In this document: one piece after another, positions 7,426 through 9,395 of the stretch | Position numbering within the stretch: the stretch's first letter is position 1 | Layout of the letters: every line of letters starts with the position of its first letter | NCBI GenBank assembly: GCA_040235415.1 | Contig: JBECKR010000183.1 | Location: 1-9,395 of the forward strand | Direction of reading: 5' to 3' | Source of the DNA: JBECKR01 sp040235415 | GTDB taxonomy: Bacteria > Acidobacteriota > Polarisedimenticolia > Polarisedimenticolales > Polarisedimenticolaceae | DNA length: 9,395 nt | Notes under the pieces: model-generated | Told to the model about the DNA's origin: nothing | Database searches by the model: none | The model's input: only the letters and a program-made list of their open reading frames with translations | Position numbers and translations under genes: made by a program

Positions 7426-7797
7426 ATGTCCAACAAGACCACCCGTGCCTTCCGTCTCGCACTCGCCGTTGCGATCGCGGTCGTGCTCGTCGGCGCCGCC
7501 GGAGCCGGCGACGGGCGACGATCGGTCGACATCACGGAGCGTGCCGTCCTCAACGGGACGACGCTCGAGCCCGGACAGTACAGCGTTCGCTGGGACGACG
7601 GCGACGGCGACGGCGTCTTGCGGGTCCAGTTCCGGTTGCGCAACAAGCTCGTCGCGGAGGCCAACGCCCGCGTCGAGACCCGCGAGCGCCCCGCGGCGTA
7701 CACCGCCGTGATCTTCAAGACCGACGAGAACGGCAAGAAGACGCCCTCCGAGATCCGCACGCGCGGCGAGCGCGACGTCCTGGTGATCGAGTCCTGA
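7426..7797 (+). CDS. Small secreted protein of unknown function
   Basis: A 123-residue exported protein; I do not recognise a named family. The ATG at 7426 has an ideal ribosome site (GAGGAG, 7414-7419, 6 nt spacer) and begins a signal peptide: MSNKTTRAFR, then LALAVAIAVVLVGAAGAG, with cleavage likely around residues 25-29. The mature part of about 95 residues is rich in short beta-strand-like segments (VLNGTTLEPGQYSVRWD, GVLRVQFRLRNKLVAEANAR, AAYTAVIF) and contains DDGDGDG (57-63), matching the DxDxDG calcium-loop pattern. Small secreted proteins with an 'LNGTxLxPGxYxVxW' core seem familiar from Acidobacteriota-type genomes; that is an impression, not a search result. The gene is divergent from prfC, and its stop is only 9 nt from the stop of the convergent helicase gene. 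Confidence 0.8.
   Translation: MSNKTTRAFRLALAVAIAVVLVGAAGAGDGRRSVDITERAVLNGTTLEPGQYSVRWDDGDGDGVLRVQFRLRNKLVAEANARVETRERPAAYTAVIFKTDENGKKTPSEIRTRGERDVLVIES
7597..7614 (+). repeat. Three-copy GACGGC hexanucleotide repeat
   Basis: Three exact tandem copies of GACGGC encode Asp-Gly-Asp-Gly-Asp-Gly in the secreted protein. The repeat makes the DxDxDG loop, and its copy number could change by slippage without breaking the frame. Confidence 0.7.
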
Positions 7798-7806
7798 CGG
7801 CGGTCC

Positions 7807-9393
7807 TCAGCCGAGCAGCGCGAGGAGATCGTCCCGGGTCAGCTCGACTCCGGCGCCGACGCCCGTGGCGGCCTCCGCGAGACCGCGCTTGCGATCCTGG
7901 AGCTCGAGGATGCGCTCCTCGACGGTGTCGACCGCCACGAGGCGGTACACCAGCACCGGCTTGTCCTGTCCGATGCGGTGCGCGCGGTCGGCGGCCTGAT
8001 CCTCGACCGCCGGGTTCCACCACGGGTCGACCAGAAAGACGTGGTCCGCGGCGGTCAGGTTGAGGCCGGTCCCGCCGGCCCGGAGCGAGATCAGCAGCAC
8101 CGGCGGTCCGGCGTCGTCCTGGAAGCGCGCGACGACGCCGGCGCGATCGCGGGTCGCGCCGTCGATGCGCTCGAACGCCACGCCGGCGCGGGCGAGGTGC
8201 GGCTCGATGCGGTCGAGCATCGAGGTCCACTGCGAGAACACGAGCGCTTTGTGCCCGTCCGCGGCGACGTTCTCGAGCCGTTCCACGAGGAGCTCGGTCT
8301 TGGACGAGGTCTCGGACTCCTGCCCGGGCACGAGCGAGGGGTGGCAAGCGGCCTGGCGGAGCCTGAGGAGCGCCTCGAGCGCCGCCAGTACGCCGCCCCC
8401 GGCATCGAGCCGGCGGACGACCTCCTCGAGCGACGCCGCGCGGACCGCATCGTAGACCTCGCGCTCCTCGGCGGTGAGCTCGAAGCGCAGCACGACGTCG
8501 GTGCGCGGGGGAAGCTCAGGAGCGACGTCGCGCTTGAGCCGCCGCAGCACGAACGGTCGGATGCGCTGGCGCAGGTGCGCCGCGATCGCGGCGTCGCCGT
8601 CGGCGATCGGGCGCGCGTAGCGGCGTTGGAAGTCGGCGAGCCCTCCGAGCAGCCCGGGATTCGCGAAGCTCAACTGGCTCCAGAGCTCGTCCAAGCGGTT
8701 CTCGACCGGCGTGCCGGTCATCGCGATGCGGAAGCCCGCGTCGAGCCCGAACGCCGCCTGGGCGGCCTGGCTCTCCGGGTTCTTGATCGCCTGTGCCTCG
8801 TCCAGGACGACGGTGTCCCAGCGCGCCGCCGACAGCGCGTCGCGGTCGAGCCGCAGGAGAGCGTAGCTCGTGACGGTGAGGTCGGCGCCGGGATCGAGCG
8901 TGCGGCCGGGGCCGTGGTAGACGCAGACGTCGAGCGCCGGACGGAACCTCCGCGTCTCCGAGACCCAGTTCGGCACCACGCTCGTCGGCGCCACGACGAG
9001 CGTCCGGCCGCGAGCCGCGCACAGCGCCTGCAGCGTCTTGCCGAGGCCCATGTCGTCCGCGAGCAGCCCGCCGAGGCCCGCTCGACGCAGGAAGCCGAGC
9101 CAGTCGACCCCCCGGCGTTGGTACGGGCGCAACGTCGCGGTGAGGTCCTCGGGGAGGTCCGCCTGCGGAAGGCGATCGAAGTCGTCGACGAGCGCGCGCA
9201 GGCGATCGAACGACGGCGGGGGCGGCAGGTCCAGCGCGGCGGCGAGTCCCGCGAGATCCGGTAGGAGGCTCGGCGGCACCGACCCGTCGACGGCACGGGC
9301 GGCGATCAGGTCGGCGACGCGGTCGCCGAACCGTCCGAGCCAGTCCGCGGGCAGCGGCGCCCAGCCCCCGCCGTCGAGCGCGACCAGCGCGTC
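7807..9393 (-). CDS. SNF2-family DNA helicase/ATPase, C-terminal part (5' end cut by window)
   Basis: ATP-dependent DNA translocase of the SNF2 (Rad54/HepA-like) family, cytoplasmic, acting on DNA or DNA-protein complexes. The visible 528 residues include both RecA-like lobes. Lobe 1 has LRPYQRRGVDWLGFL (Q-motif area), the Walker A DDMGLGKT (113-120), DEAQ (198-201) and MTGTPVENRLDELWS. Lobe 2 has ALVFSQWTSMLDRIE, SLRAGGTGLNLTAAD and QAADRAHRIGQ, with the bacterial SNF2 ending ERILELQDRKR. The GTG at 9279 is not the start: the frame continues to the window edge with family-like sequence (WAPLPADWLGRFGDRVADLI). Full-length bacterial members are often about 900-1100 residues, and many carry an N-terminal SWIM zinc finger, which would lie outside. 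The gene converges with the small secreted protein gene with only 9 nt between stops and no clear terminator hairpin there. Confidence 0.93.
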   Translation of the reverse strand, partial: DALVALDGGGWAPLPADWLGRFGDRVADLIAARAVDGSVPPSLLPDLAGLAAALDLPPPPSFDRLRALVDDFDRLPQADLPEDLTATLRPYQRRGVDWLGFLRRAGLGGLLADDMGLGKTLQALCAARGRTLVVAPTSVVPNWVSETRRFRPALDVCVYHGPGRTLDPGADLTVTSYALLRLDRDALSAARWDTVVLDEAQAIKNPESQAAQAAFGLDAGFRIAMTGTPVENRLDELWSQLSFANPGLLGGLADFQRRYARPIADGDAAIAAHLRQRIRPFVLRRLKRDVAPELPPRTDVVLRFELTAEEREVYDAVRAASLEEVVRRLDAGGGVLAALEALLRLRQAACHPSLVPGQESETSSKTELLVERLENVAADGHKALVFSQWTSMLDRIEPHLARAGVAFERIDGATRDRAGVVARFQDDAGPPVLLISLRAGGTGLNLTAADHVFLVDPWWNPAVEDQAADRAHRIGQDKPVLVYRLVAVDTVEERILELQDRKRGLAEAATGVGAGVELTRDDLLALLG

Positions 9394-9395
9394 GC

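Overview
The window is about 9.4 kb of very GC-rich, densely coded bacterial chromosome. An outer-membrane OprO/OprP-type porin with a signal peptide and a terminal Phe means a diderm (Gram-negative-type) host. The high GC, the small secreted beta-rich protein and the gene mix would fit an Acidobacteriota-like or deltaproteobacterial-like lineage. That placement is an inference; no rRNA or other lineage marker is present. I see no tRNA, rRNA, CRISPR array, insertion sequence, integrase or phage gene.

Layout: (1) 2-2235, plus strand: the 3' two thirds of a sodium:solute symporter (VC_2705/ActP-like) followed after 20 nt by a phosphate-selective-porin-family gene. (2) 2241-2279: a strong GC hairpin shared by converging transcripts. 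(3) 7116 down to 2276, minus strand: a co-directional run of prfC (RF3), a TylF/MycF-family O-methyltransferase (3 nt gap), a cNMP-binding/CBS/DUF294 nucleotidyltransferase-like protein (54 nt gap, possibly its own promoter), and a DEDDh (DnaQ-like) exonuclease (11 nt gap). (4) 7117-7425: a divergent intergenic region with a good sigma70-like promoter for prfC, a palindrome inside that promoter, and what looks like the stub of a lost NUDIX hydrolase gene. (5) 7426-7797, plus strand: a small secreted protein of unknown function. (6) 9393 down to 7807, minus strand: the C-terminal 528 residues of a SNF2-family helicase, cut by the window edge.

The most coherent functional unit is the convergent pair of operons at 2-4698. 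A VC_2705-type carboxylate symporter and an outer-membrane porin face a DUF294 protein and its partner exonuclease. These two regulator-like genes are recurrent neighbours of this symporter family in Proteobacteria, as I recall the family. The unit therefore looks like a transport module plus a nucleotide-sensing or nucleotide-handling module of unknown mechanism. It is the best candidate in the window for an under-described system. The remaining genes (prfC, helicase) are ordinary housekeeping or accessory functions.
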